This document shows positions 24,999-33,324 of a stretch of 64,000 bases of DNA, piece by piece. Position 1 is the first letter of the stretch. Each line of letters starts with the position of its first letter. This DNA comes from an uncultured Collinsella sp. (GTDB lineage: Bacteria; Actinomycetota; Coriobacteriia; Coriobacteriales; Coriobacteriaceae). The notes beneath the pieces are model-generated. The model ran no database searches. It saw only the letters and a list, made by a program, of their open reading frames with translations, and was not told the DNA's origin. The position numbers and the translations under genes were made by a program. The DNA lies in assembly GCA_902470815.1 (NCBI GenBank), contig CABRHS010000008.1, forward strand, positions 1 through 64,000. The letters are read 5' to 3'.

Positions 24999-26948
24999 AT
25001 GGAATCCCAGTCTTATCCGATGCTGTTCAGCCCCATCAAGGTCGGCACCCAAGAGGTCAAGAACCGCGTGTTCATGCCGCCGGTGTCCACCAATCTGGCC
25101 GATCACGGCTATGTGACAGACGCGCTCGTTGATCACTACACCGCGCGTGCCAAGGGCGGTGTGGGTCTCATCATCACGGAGGTCGTGACCGTCGAGCCCA
25201 CCTACACCTACCTGCCCGGCGACATGTGCTGCTACGATGACACCTTCATCCCCGGCTGGGAGAAGCTCGCCGCTGCCGTGCACCAGTACGGCGCCAAGAT
25301 CATGCCTCAGCTCTTCCATCCCGCCTACATGGCGTTCAACGTGCCCGGCACGCCGCGCCTGATCGCCCCGTCCTTCGTGGGCCCGTCGTATGCCCGTGAG
25401 GCTCCGCGCCCCATCACCATCGATGAGATCCATGAGCTCACGCATCAGTTCGGCGATGCGGCGGTCCGCATGCAGAAGGCGGGCGTGGATGGCGTCGAGG
25501 TCCACGCCGCTCATGCCCACGGCATGCTCGGCGGCTTCCTCTCCCCGCAGTACAACAAGAGAACTGACGAATACGGCGGCAGCCTGGATGCCCGCATGCG
25601 CTTCCTGCTCGAGGTCATCGTCGAGATCCGCGAGCGCTGCGGTGAGGATTTCATCATCGATGTGCGCATCTCTGGTGACGAGTACACCGATGGTGGCCTC
25701 ACGCTCAACGACATGATCTACGTCTCCCGCCGCCTCGAGAAGGCAGGTGTGGACATGATCCACGTCTCCGGCGGCACCACCATCAAGCGCGGTTCCGCAA
25801 TTCCCGCCGCGGGCACCAAGCAGGCCAGCCACGCCGCGCTTTCCCGTGAGATCAAGAAGCACGTGGGCATTCCCGTGGCCACCGTTGGCCGCATCAACGA
25901 GGCCTGGATCGCCGAGGAGCTCATCGAGGACGGTGCCGCGGACATCTGCATGATGGGCCGCGCCAACCTGTGCGATGCCGAGTTCTGCAACAAGGCCGCC
26001 GCCGGCTGCGCCGAGGAGGTCCGCCCCTGCATCGGCTGCCTGCGCTGCCTGAACGGCATCATGTTCGGCAAGCCCATCTCCTGCACGGTGAATCCGGATG
26101 TCGAGCACGATGAGGCCGGTTACGAGCCTGCCACGGAGAAGAAGAACGTGCTCGTCGTGGGTGCGGGTCCCGCTGGCATGGAGGCCGCTTACATCGCCGC
26201 CAAGCGCGGTCACAACGTGGTGCTTGTGGACAAGCAGGAGGAGCCCGGTGGCCAGCTGCGCATCGCATCGGTCCCGCCGGCAAAGCAGGAGCTCACGCGC
26301 GTGATCAAGTACCAGTTCAGCCGTCTGGCCGAGGCCGGCGTGGATGTGCGCATGGGCGTCGGGCTCACCGCGGAGGACATCCAGCGCGACTTTGCCGGCT
26401 ACGAGGTCGTGCTGTCCTACGGCGCCGAGCCCATCGTGCCCGGCTTCATGACCGGCTTCAAGCAGGTCATGACCGCCGATGACCTGCTCGCCGGCCGCGC
26501 CTTCCCGGGCAAGAAGATCGTCATCGTGGGCGGCGGCTCCGTGGGCTGCGAGACGGCCGACTACCTGGCCCCGCTCGTGAACGACCTTGCTCCCTCCAAC
26601 CGCGACGTCACGCTCATCGAGATGACCAAGACGCTCGCCGCCAATGAGGGCGGCGCCGGACGCGCGGTGCTCGTCACCCGCATCCTGGACAAGGGCGTGC
26701 ATGTGCTCACCGAGGCCAAGCTCACGAGCGTGACCGAGGACACCATCGCCTACGAGAAGGACGGGGAGGAGCACGTGATCGAGGGTGCCGACACCCTGGT
26801 GCTCGCGCTGGGCTACCGCCCCAACACGCAGCTCGCCGACGCGCTCTCCGAGGCCGGTTTCACTTGCCATGTGGTGGGAGACTCCAAGCAGTGCGGCAAC
26901 CTGCGCGACGCGATCGAGGCCGCTTACGCGCTCGCCTGCGAGCTGTAG
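24999..26948 (+). CDS. Old-yellow-enzyme/2,4-dienoyl-CoA reductase-like NADH:flavin oxidoreductase
   Basis: A 649-aa FMN/FAD/[4Fe-4S] enoate-reductase-type enzyme. It has an N-terminal TIM barrel (residues about 8-340) with HAAHAHGMLGGFLSPQYNKRTDEYGGS. The iron-sulfur cluster motif CIGCLRCLNGIMFGKPISCTVNP follows near 345-370. A C-terminal FAD/NAD(P) module carries VLVVGAGPAGMEAAYIA and VIVGGGSVGCETADYLA. This is the architecture of FadH, BaiCD/BaiH and gut enoate reductases; the substrate (bile-acid enone, flavonoid, cinnamate or enoyl-CoA) cannot be assigned. GAGGGAG precedes the ATG. It is monocistronic, preceded by a G9-containing terminator-like leader. Confidence 0.9.
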   Translation: MESQSYPMLFSPIKVGTQEVKNRVFMPPVSTNLADHGYVTDALVDHYTARAKGGVGLIITEVVTVEPTYTYLPGDMCCYDDTFIPGWEKLAAAVHQYGAKIMPQLFHPAYMAFNVPGTPRLIAPSFVGPSYAREAPRPITIDEIHELTHQFGDAAVRMQKAGVDGVEVHAAHAHGMLGGFLSPQYNKRTDEYGGSLDARMRFLLEVIVEIRERCGEDFIIDVRISGDEYTDGGLTLNDMIYVSRRLEKAGVDMIHVSGGTTIKRGSAIPAAGTKQASHAALSREIKKHVGIPVATVGRINEAWIAEELIEDGAADICMMGRANLCDAEFCNKAAAGCAEEVRPCIGCLRCLNGIMFGKPISCTVNPDVEHDEAGYEPATEKKNVLVVGAGPAGMEAAYIAAKRGHNVVLVDKQEEPGGQLRIASVPPAKQELTRVIKYQFSRLAEAGVDVRMGVGLTAEDIQRDFAGYEVVLSYGAEPIVPGFMTGFKQVMTADDLLAGRAFPGKKIVIVGGGSVGCETADYLAPLVNDLAPSNRDVTLIEMTKTLAANEGGAGRAVLVTRILDKGVHVLTEAKLTSVTEDTIAYEKDGEEHVIEGADTLVLALGYRPNTQLADALSEAGFTCHVVGDSKQCGNLRDAIEAAYALACEL

Positions 26949-27037
26949 GCCTGCGGAGCACACGCTCGGCATGTGCAAGCGCCCCGTGCGGTCGCATCGC
27001 GGGGGCGCTGGGGGCGTAAAGGCCCCTTCAAATAAGG

Positions 27038-27065
27038 CGGGGCGCCCTGGTTGCAGGGCGCCCCG
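27038..27065. terminator. Stem-loop between convergent genes
   Basis: A perfect 11-bp stem CGGGGCGCCCT/AGGGCGCCCCG with loop GGTTGC lies between the oxidoreductase and the convergent membrane gene. It lacks a strong T-run on either side. Confidence 0.55.
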
Positions 27066-27098
27066 TCGTCATAAGGGTTGCTTGGCTGACTTGCCTCG

Positions 27099-28073
27099 CT
27101 ACGCGGCGCGGGACATTGCCTGCTCGAAGTCGCGGGTGCCCTTGAAGACCTCGTGCTTGTAGGGGTTCACGCCGAGCTTCTTGGCGCGGTACATGATGTA
27201 GCCGAAGGCGCCGATGTTCACCGCGAGGGCGGCGATGGAGACGGCCAGGTTGATGTTCGGGTTGTTCACGGAGTCGACGGAGAACACGCTGTAGTCCTGG
27301 AACATGGGGAACACCTGCGCGAACATGCACCAGAGGGCGAGGGTGTTGGCGCGGTTTTGGATCCAGCCGCCCTTGTTCCAGAAGAAGTTGGCCACGGTGG
27401 GGGCGAGCAGCAGCGCGAGTCCGCAGTACCAGGCGTGCGTGGGCAGGCAGTTGTAGGTGTAGCAGAAGTTCCACACGTCATAGGCGAGGATGTAGACCCA
27501 GGTCATGTCGGGCCAGAGCATGTCGTCGCCCTTCTTGGAGCGGTAGATGCCCCACCAGCCGGTCATGCAGAAGATGTTGATCAGGCCCGCGATGCCGTTG
27601 AGCACGTTGTGCCAACCGCCCATGAGGACCACGCCCTCGCTGGAGACCCAGGTGGTGCCGAAGGCGCGCACAGCGCTCTCAAAATCGCTCACCACGGCGA
27701 TGAGGATGTTGATGGCCACGATGGCGAAGGGGAAGACCTTGAAGGCCTCGCTGCGGCCGAGGCTACCCCAGCCGTACTTGAGCATCATGAAGCCGATGCA
27801 GCCGGCGGTCGCGGCGTAGAGCTTGGCATAGTGGAACCAGCTGCCCATGTGCAGGTAGGTGGGGTTGCTGAACGCCCACCCCATGCCCGCGCCGGCGCAC
27901 ACGTAAATGGAGATGAAGTACACCGTGAGCACGGCGGGGATGCCGAGGAAGCACACAATGCCACCCGTCTTGGAGCGGCGCGCGACCTCGTTGGCGGCGA
28001 TGAGGCCCACAAAGACCATGATCCATCCCAGCCACTGATACATGGCGTTCTCGCCATACACCTGGAACAACAT
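27099..28073 (-). CDS. DUF5692-like polytopic membrane protein
   Basis: A 324-aa protein with about eight hydrophobic segments and many aromatic residues. The start MLFQVYGENAMYQWLGW and internal WFHYAKLYAATAGCIGFMM and NILIAVVSDFESAVRAFG match my recollection of the DUF5692 family of anaerobic gut bacteria; its function is unknown. AAAGGGGA precedes the ATG. A TTGAC-N5-GTCAA palindrome lies 37 bp upstream, identical to one in front of the neighbouring tetR, so it belongs to that regulon. Its partners there are a HypAB pair and an Fe-S flavoprotein, which suggests a membrane component of a redox or transport system. Confidence 0.8.
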   Translation of the reverse strand: MLFQVYGENAMYQWLGWIMVFVGLIAANEVARRSKTGGIVCFLGIPAVLTVYFISIYVCAGAGMGWAFSNPTYLHMGSWFHYAKLYAATAGCIGFMMLKYGWGSLGRSEAFKVFPFAIVAINILIAVVSDFESAVRAFGTTWVSSEGVVLMGGWHNVLNGIAGLINIFCMTGWWGIYRSKKGDDMLWPDMTWVYILAYDVWNFCYTYNCLPTHAWYCGLALLLAPTVANFFWNKGGWIQNRANTLALWCMFAQVFPMFQDYSVFSVDSVNNPNINLAVSIAALAVNIGAFGYIMYRAKKLGVNPYKHEVFKGTRDFEQAMSRAA

Positions 28074-28109
28074 TCGTTCCCCTTTCTATATAAGGCCCCT
28101 TTGGCCTTG

Positions 28110-28124
28110 TTGACAAAACGTCAA
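28110..28124. promoter_or_regulatory. TetR-type operator, copy 1
   Basis: TTGACAAAACGTCAA, a 5-bp palindromic arm pair with a 5-bp spacer, lies 37 bp upstream of the DUF5692-like gene. It is identical over 15 bp to the site at 28932. Confidence 0.75.
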
Positions 28125-28141
28125 TAATGAGGGCGCGGAAA

Positions 28142-28238
28142 ACCCCAAGTGAGGTGAGCGCGCCAAATCGGGGAGGGGCGGCCGCGTGGGAGCTTCTCGC
28201 ACGCTGCCGTGATTTGGCGCGCGAATCCCACTTGGGGT
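28142..28238. repeat. Long imperfect inverted repeat downstream of tetR
   Basis: The arms pair in two perfect blocks: ACCCCAAGTG with CACTTGGGGT (10 bp) and GCGCGCCAAATC with GATTTGGCGCGC (12 bp). They are separated by a 6x6 internal loop and enclose a 41-nt GC-rich loop. The repeat lies between the tetR stop and the DUF5692-like promoter. Confidence 0.75.
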
Positions 28239-28245
28239 CGGCGCC

Positions 28246-28878
28246 CTAGCGCTCGGGTCGGCGCTCGGGATATTTGGCCGTGTACCCCTCGATGTGCAGG
28301 GTGCTCGCCATGATGTCCTTGATGACCTCCTCGGGTGCGTCCGGGTGCGTGCGCACGTACATGATCAGCCCGGTGATGAGCACGTAGAACGTCTCGTAGA
28401 GATGGTCGATGCGCACCTCGTGGCGAGCCGCGAAGTCGACGACGGTCGAGGAGCACACGTAGCGGGCGGTGCGGTCCGCCACGCGATGGACGAACGAGGC
28501 GTAGAGCGTGGCGTCGCCCTTGTGGGCCACGGAGTGGGGCATGTCGTCCTCGGAGTCCAGGACCATGCTCTTGAGCATGTGGGCGGCCTCATCCAGGCCC
28601 CCCTCGATATCGCCTGGCACGCGGTGGGCGTTCCAGGAGATGAGCTGGTCGACGAACGAGTCGATGCTCTGGTCGAGCACCGCCTGCAGTGCGTCCTCCT
28701 TGGTGGGGAAGTAGTGGTAGAACAGCGAGCGCGTGCAGCCCACGCGCTTGGTGATGGACGAGATGGAAAGACGGCTCACGCCGTCCTCCTCTATGGCCGC
28801 GCGCACCGCGGCGAGGATGTCGTCGCGACGGTCTTCGTGCGCAAGACGTTCGTGGCGGCTTGGTGTGTCGGTTGTCAT
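28246..28878 (-). CDS. TetR/AcrR family regulator of the hypBA/DUF5692 regulon
   Basis: A 210-aa protein. The HTH lies at about residues 15-65 (RRDDILAAVRAAIEEDGVSRLSISSITKRVGCTRSLFYHYFPTKEDAL), with the LFYHYF recognition-helix hallmark. The C-terminal part is an all-helical ligand domain with no known ligand. It is divergent from hypB with two TTGAC-N5-GTCAA sites between the starts, and a third identical-type site precedes the downstream DUF5692-like gene. It therefore probably represses itself and both flanking units. Confidence 0.92.
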   Translation of the reverse strand: MTTDTPSRHERLAHEDRRDDILAAVRAAIEEDGVSRLSISSITKRVGCTRSLFYHYFPTKEDALQAVLDQSIDSFVDQLISWNAHRVPGDIEGGLDEAAHMLKSMVLDSEDDMPHSVAHKGDATLYASFVHRVADRTARYVCSSTVVDFAARHEVRIDHLYETFYVLITGLIMYVRTHPDAPEEVIKDIMASTLHIEGYTAKYPERRPER

Positions 28879-28931
28879 GACCGCTCCTTCCCATCACATC
28901 TCGTGTATGCCGATTCTAGTCTTGACCTTTA

Positions 28932-28969
28932 TTGACAAAACGTCAATATGTAATTTGACGAAGTGTCAA
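28932..28969. promoter_or_regulatory. TetR-type operators, copies 2 and 3
   Basis: TTGACAAAACGTCAA (28932-28946) and TTGACGAAGTGTCAA (28955-28969) share arms TTGAC/GTCAA and spacer length. They lie between the divergent tetR and hypB starts with centres 23 bp apart. Confidence 0.78.
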
Positions 28970-29053
28970 CGACTTTCGCCAGACGGTGCATCCGCTCGAC
29001 CGGGCGCCTGGCGAGGGGGATCGCGCGCCATTTGGCGGCGGAGGGGAGGGCCC

Positions 29054-29755
29054 ATGGGCGACGTCCGCGTCATCGAGGTCAAGGAGAGCGTGTTCGCCGA
29101 TAACGACCGGAGGGCGGATGAGCTCCGCGCGCGGCTGCGCGAACGCGGGACCTTCCTGCTCAACCTTATGTCGAGCCCCGGCTCGGGCAAGACCACCACG
29201 CTCGCGCGCACGATCGAGGCGCTGCGCGACGAGCTGTCCATCGCGGTGATGGAGGCGGACATCGACTCCGATGTGGACACCCGGACCATCCTTGGCACCG
29301 GCGCGCGCGCCATCCAGCTGCACACGGGTGGCATGTGCCACCTTGACGCGTGCATGACCGAGCAGGGCCTCGACGAGCTGGTGGGGCCCGCGGCCGAGGG
29401 CGGCGAGCCCGCCGGCGTGGACCTGGCCATCCTGGAGAACGTGGGCAACCTGGTGTGCCCCGCCGAGTTCGACACCGGCGCCTCCGCCAACGCGATGATC
29501 CTCTCGGTGCCCGAGGGCGACGACAAGCCGCTCAAGTACCCGCTCATGTTCAGCATCTGCGACGTGGTGCTCATCAACAAGATCGACGCGCTGCCGGTGT
29601 TCGACACGTTCAGCATGGAGCGTGTTCGCGAGAACATCCTCATGCGCAACCCCGACGCGACCATCATCCCCATATGTGCCAAGACGGGCGAAGGGATCGA
29701 TGAGTGGGCCGACTGGCTGCGCGGCCGTGTGGCCGATTGGAAGGCCGGCGCCTAG
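29054..29755 (+). CDS. hypB: HypB-type nickel-incorporation GTPase
   Basis: A 233-aa SIMIBI GTPase that supports nickel delivery with HypA. The P-loop SSPGSGKTT spans residues 40-48, with EADIDSDVDT next. The metal-site signature GGMCHLDACM follows near 95, then ENVGNLVCPAEFD, and the NKID guanine motif near 175. It lacks the His-rich N-terminus seen in some HypB. RBS GAGGGGAGGG. It is first gene of a hypB-flavoprotein-hypA operon under two TetR-type operators. No hydrogenase subunits or other hyp genes are in the window, so the nickel client is unknown; in E. coli HypAB mature [NiFe] hydrogenase. Confidence 0.93.
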   Translation: MGDVRVIEVKESVFADNDRRADELRARLRERGTFLLNLMSSPGSGKTTTLARTIEALRDELSIAVMEADIDSDVDTRTILGTGARAIQLHTGGMCHLDACMTEQGLDELVGPAAEGGEPAGVDLAILENVGNLVCPAEFDTGASANAMILSVPEGDDKPLKYPLMFSICDVVLINKIDALPVFDTFSMERVRENILMRNPDATIIPICAKTGEGIDEWADWLRGRVADWKAGA

Positions 29756-29791
29756 CATCCGCCCGCGCCTGCATATATGAAAGGAAACCAC

Positions 29792-32587
29792 ATGATCGTC
29801 AACGGACCTGGCATCTCGTTCACCGAGCCCGACATCGGGTCGGAGTTCGTCCCGCCCATTCCGGAGAACCCGCGCCCAAAGATCGTGGCGCTATGCGAGC
29901 ACTGCACGAACCGCCTGCTCGGTCGCAAGGAGCTCAAGCCCTTCGAGTACTGGGCGTTCGCGGAGGTGACGACCGACGAGATGGCCGACGTCCTCCTCAA
30001 GATGAAGATGCGCCGCCCCTACACCCTGGCCGACGCGGTCAAGGCGACCGGCATGGATGCCGAGCCGCTTGAGAAGCTGCTCGACGAGATGAGCTACATC
30101 GGCCTGCTCGAGTACAACTGGGAGAACCCCACCCGCACCAAGCAGTGGGTCCTGCCCATGCTCGTGCCCGGTTCCGCCGAGTTCCTCAACATGCGCCAGT
30201 CGCAGATCGACGAGCACCCGGCGGTTGCGAAGTTCTTCGAGCAGGCGTCCAAGGGCGCCCTTGCCAAGGCGACGCCCATGGTGCCGCCCGGAGGCGCCGG
30301 CATCGGCATGCACGTCATCCCGGTTGAGCAGGCCATCCAGATGGAGGACCACTCCGTCTCGATCGAGCATATCGAGCACTGGCTCGACAAGTACGAGGAC
30401 AAGTACGCCGCGAGCCCCTGCAGCTGCCGCATGAGCCGTGCCAAGCTCGGTGAGGGCTGCGGTGACGATCCCAACGACTGGTGCATCGCCGTGGGCGACA
30501 TGGCTGATTACGTGGTGGAGACCGATCGCGGCCACTACATCACGCGCGAGGAGGTCTACGAGACGCTGCGCCAGGCCGAGGCGAACGGCTTTGTGCACCA
30601 GATCACGAATATCGACGGCGAGGACAAGATCTTCGCCATTTGCAACTGCAACGTGAACGTGTGCTACGCGCTGCGCACCTCGCAGCTGTTCAACACGCCC
30701 AACCTCTCGCGCTCCGCTTACGTGGCGCGCACCGAGGCCGACAAGTGCGTGGCCTGCGGCCGCTGCGTGGAGGTGTGCCCCGCCGGCGCGGTCAAGCTGG
30801 GCCAGAAGCTCTGCGCCGCGAGCACGGGCAAGGTGCCGGAGTACCCCAAGCAGGAGCTGCCGGACGCCGTGAAGTGGGGCCCTGAGAAATGGAGCCCGGA
30901 CTACCGCAACAAGAACCGCATCGAGACCTACGACACGGGCACCTCGCCGTGCAAGACGGCGTGCCCGGCGCACATCGCCGTTCAGGGCTATCTCAAGCTC
31001 GCCGCCCAGGGGCGTTACCGCGACGCGCTCGCCCTCATCAAGCGCGAGAACCCGCTGCCGGCCATCTGCGGCCGCATCTGCAACCGCCGCTGCGAGGACG
31101 CCTGCACGCGCGGGCGCATCGACGCCGCCGTGGCGATCGACGAGGTCAAGAAGTTTATCGCCCAGCAGGATCTGGTTGCCGAGCACCGCTACGTGCCGGA
31201 GGTGGTCACGCCCACGCGCGCCGGGGGCTTCGACGAGCAGATCGCGGTGATCGGCGCTGGCCCTGCGGGCCTGTCGTGCGCGTTCTGCCTGGCAGAGAAG
31301 GGCTACAAGCCCGTCATATTCGAGAGGAGCGCCCGCCCCGGCGGCATGCTCACCTACGGCATCCCCAGCTACAAGCTGGAAAAGGACGTCATCGAGGCAG
31401 AGGTTGAGATCATCCGCGAGATGGGCGTCGACATCCGCCTGGGAGTCGAGGTGGGTCGCGACGTGACGCTCGCCCAGCTGCGCGAGCAGGGCTTCAAGGC
31501 GTTTTACGTGGCGATCGGCTGCCAGGGTGGCCGCCTGCCCGGCATCCCGGGCGAGGACGCCGAGGGTGTCTCGGTTGCCGTGGACTTCTTGCGCGGCGTG
31601 GCCGAGCAGCAGGATAACGGCGGCGAGGCCGCGCCCATGCCCGGTCGCACCATCGTGGTGGGCGGCGGCAACGTCGCCATCGACGTTGCCCGCACCGCCG
31701 CGCGCCTGGGCAGCGAGCACGTCGAGATGTTCTGCCTGGAGAGCTCCGAGGACATGCCGGCGAGCGTCGAGGAGGTCGTGGAGGCCAACGAGGACGGCGT
31801 GCACATCTCTTGCGGCTGGGGCCCCGTCGAGGTTCGCGCCGGCGAGGACGGTCGCGTGAAGGAGATCGTGTTCAAGCGCTGCCTGCGCGTGTTCAACGAC
31901 GAGGGCCGCTTCGACCCCGAATACGACGAGAGCGAGTTGCGCGCCGTCGCGGCCGACCGCGTGGTGTTCTCCATCGGCCAGTCGATCGTGTGGGGCGACC
32001 TGCTGGACGGCGAGGCCGTTGAGCTCGGGCGCGGCCAGGGCGCCGTCGCCGACCCCAAGACCTATCAGACCGCCCAGCCTGACATCTTCGTGGGCGGCGA
32101 CGTCTACACCGGCCCCAAGTTCGCCATCGATGCCATCGCCGCAGGCCACGAGGCCGCCGTGTCCATCCATCGCTTCGTTCAGGACGCGACGCTCACCATC
32201 GGGCGCAATCCCCGCGCCTACCGCGAGCTCAATCGCGACGATGTGGACTTTGGCGGCTACGACACCGCGAGCCGCGGCGATGCCGTGCACAATTACGAGC
32301 GCGAGAAGGCCCAGCCCTTCCGCGAGTACGTCGAGACGTTCACCGAGGAGCAGGTCCGTGCCGAGACGGCGCGCTGCCTGGGCTGCGGTGCGTCCATCGT
32401 GGACGAGAACAAGTGCATCGGTTGCGGCCTGTGCACCACCAAGTGCGCGTTCGATGCGATTCACCTGCACCGCGAGCACCCCGAGTGCTCCAACATGGTG
32501 AAGTACGAGAAGAAGGTCCCGAGCTTGGCCAAGTACGCCCTCAAGCGCGAGATCAAGATCCGCTTTGGCAAGAAGGACTCCAAGTAG
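29792..32587 (+). CDS. Large Fe-S flavoprotein with GltD-like NAD(P)H oxidoreductase module
   Basis: A 931-aa cytoplasmic redox protein. Residues 1 to about 310 form an unusual N-terminal domain with an N-terminal Cys pair (CEHC), helix-turn-helix-like helices and Cys-rich SPCSCRMSRAKLGEGC and CNCNVNVC. CVACGRCVEVCPAG starts at Cys319. From about 385 a GltD-like module follows (CKTACPAHIAVQGYL, CGRICNRRCEDACTR). FAD motif IAVIGAGPAGLSCAF lies near 484 and NAD(P) motif VVGGGNVAIDVARTA near 620. The C-terminus adds CLGCGASI and CIGCGLCTTKC. It resembles electron-bifurcating or glutamate-synthase-small-subunit-like oxidoreductases; the substrate is unknown. RBS AAAGGAAA. It is sandwiched between hypB and hypA (1-bp gap). 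Confidence 0.88.
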   Translation: MIVNGPGISFTEPDIGSEFVPPIPENPRPKIVALCEHCTNRLLGRKELKPFEYWAFAEVTTDEMADVLLKMKMRRPYTLADAVKATGMDAEPLEKLLDEMSYIGLLEYNWENPTRTKQWVLPMLVPGSAEFLNMRQSQIDEHPAVAKFFEQASKGALAKATPMVPPGGAGIGMHVIPVEQAIQMEDHSVSIEHIEHWLDKYEDKYAASPCSCRMSRAKLGEGCGDDPNDWCIAVGDMADYVVETDRGHYITREEVYETLRQAEANGFVHQITNIDGEDKIFAICNCNVNVCYALRTSQLFNTPNLSRSAYVARTEADKCVACGRCVEVCPAGAVKLGQKLCAASTGKVPEYPKQELPDAVKWGPEKWSPDYRNKNRIETYDTGTSPCKTACPAHIAVQGYLKLAAQGRYRDALALIKRENPLPAICGRICNRRCEDACTRGRIDAAVAIDEVKKFIAQQDLVAEHRYVPEVVTPTRAGGFDEQIAVIGAGPAGLSCAFCLAEKGYKPVIFERSARPGGMLTYGIPSYKLEKDVIEAEVEIIREMGVDIRLGVEVGRDVTLAQLREQGFKAFYVAIGCQGGRLPGIPGEDAEGVSVAVDFLRGVAEQQDNGGEAAPMPGRTIVVGGGNVAIDVARTAARLGSEHVEMFCLESSEDMPASVEEVVEANEDGVHISCGWGPVEVRAGEDGRVKEIVFKRCLRVFNDEGRFDPEYDESELRAVAADRVVFSIGQSIVWGDLLDGEAVELGRGQGAVADPKTYQTAQPDIFVGGDVYTGPKFAIDAIAAGHEAAVSIHRFVQDATLTIGRNPRAYRELNRDDVDFGGYDTASRGDAVHNYEREKAQPFREYVETFTEEQVRAETARCLGCGASIVDENKCIGCGLCTTKCAFDAIHLHREHPECSNMVKYEKKVPSLAKYALKREIKIRFGKKDSK

Positions 32588-32588
32588 C

Positions 32589-32942
32589 ATGCACGAGCTG
32601 GGGATCGTATTCCATATCATCCGCAGCGTGGAGGAGGTGGCGGCGCAGAACGACCTGCGCCGCGTCTCCGCGGTCACGCTGGAGCTCGGCGAGGTCTCGG
32701 GAATCATCCCGAGCTACCTGACCGATTGCTGGAACTGGGCATGTGCAAAAAACGATCTGATGCGCGGTGCCGATCTGGTGATCGAGGAGGTTCCGGCCGT
32801 CACGCTGTGCGAGTCGTGCGGGCGGACGTACGGCACGGTCGAATACGGCCGCGTGTGCCCGCATTGCGGCAGCGAGCGGACATATCTGATTCAGGGCGAG
32901 GAGTCCGTGATCAAGGAGATAGCCACGCCGGACGAGGAGTGA
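32589..32942 (+). CDS. hypA: HypA/HybF-type nickel/zinc metallochaperone
   Basis: A 117-aa nickel chaperone. It begins MHELGI, with the invariant nickel-binding His2. The zinc ribbon is CESCG at 74-77 and CPHCG at 90-93. HypA passes nickel with HypB to target enzymes. It starts one base after the stop of the 931-aa flavoprotein gene, so translation is coupled. A very strong terminator closes the operon at 32974. Confidence 0.95.
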   Translation: MHELGIVFHIIRSVEEVAAQNDLRRVSAVTLELGEVSGIIPSYLTDCWNWACAKNDLMRGADLVIEEVPAVTLCESCGRTYGTVEYGRVCPHCGSERTYLIQGEESVIKEIATPDEE

Positions 32943-32973
32943 GCGATCGAGGCTCGGCAGGTCGTTAATTGAC

Positions 32974-33014
32974 ATGATCCCCATCGGGTGAAAGTGCCCG
33001 ATGGGGATCATTTT
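32974..33014 (+). terminator. Strong terminator after hypA
   Basis: A perfect 15-bp stem (32974-32988 with 32997-33011, ATGATCCCCATCGGG) with an 8-nt loop ends in TTTT. Confidence 0.93.
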
Positions 33015-33070
33015 GCATGGGGCGCCGGGATGGGCCCGAGGGTCGATCACGGCCTAGTCGCAGGCTCTGT

Positions 33071-33098
33071 TAATGTAATACCAGTTGGTATTACATTA
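33071..33098. promoter_or_regulatory. Perfect 12-bp palindromic operator before the surface glycosidase gene
   Basis: TAATGTAATACC (33071-33082), spacer AGTT, then GGTATTACATTA (33087-33098). It lies in AT-rich sequence about 230 bp upstream of the start codon. The rest of the 310-bp region between the terminator and the gene shows no coding sequence. Confidence 0.65.
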
Positions 33099-33324
33099 TT
33101 GATATAAGTGCTTTTACCAGCAATTATAAGTAATTAGAAATTGCTGATTTGTATCCTGGTTCCTACCACTCATCGGAGAATCCGGGCCGTTTGCCGACGG
33201 TTTTGGGTGCTGGAGGAAGCAAATATTTCCATACGTTAAATTGGTTTAATTATCGGCGCACTCTGCCTACTCGACGGGGTGCGGAAATCGAGGCTCAAGG
33301 CCTCGCTCATGGAGAGGAGAACGG

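Noticed and set aside
24885..26978. Nearly 700-codon antisense frame over the enoate-reductase gene
   Set aside because: Same high-GC shadow effect; no start signals and no family motifs, whereas the sense protein is unmistakable.
27038..27065. The 11-bp GC hairpin as a dispersed repeat
   Set aside because: No second copy was seen in the window; it is best explained as a transcription-end structure between convergent genes.
29891..32707. A very long open frame (over 900 codons) antisense to the Fe-S flavoprotein gene
   Set aside because: It mirrors the codon bias of the high-GC sense gene. Its translation is compositionally odd (Leu/Val/Ala/His-rich) with no motifs, while the sense strand has clear Fe-S and FAD motifs.
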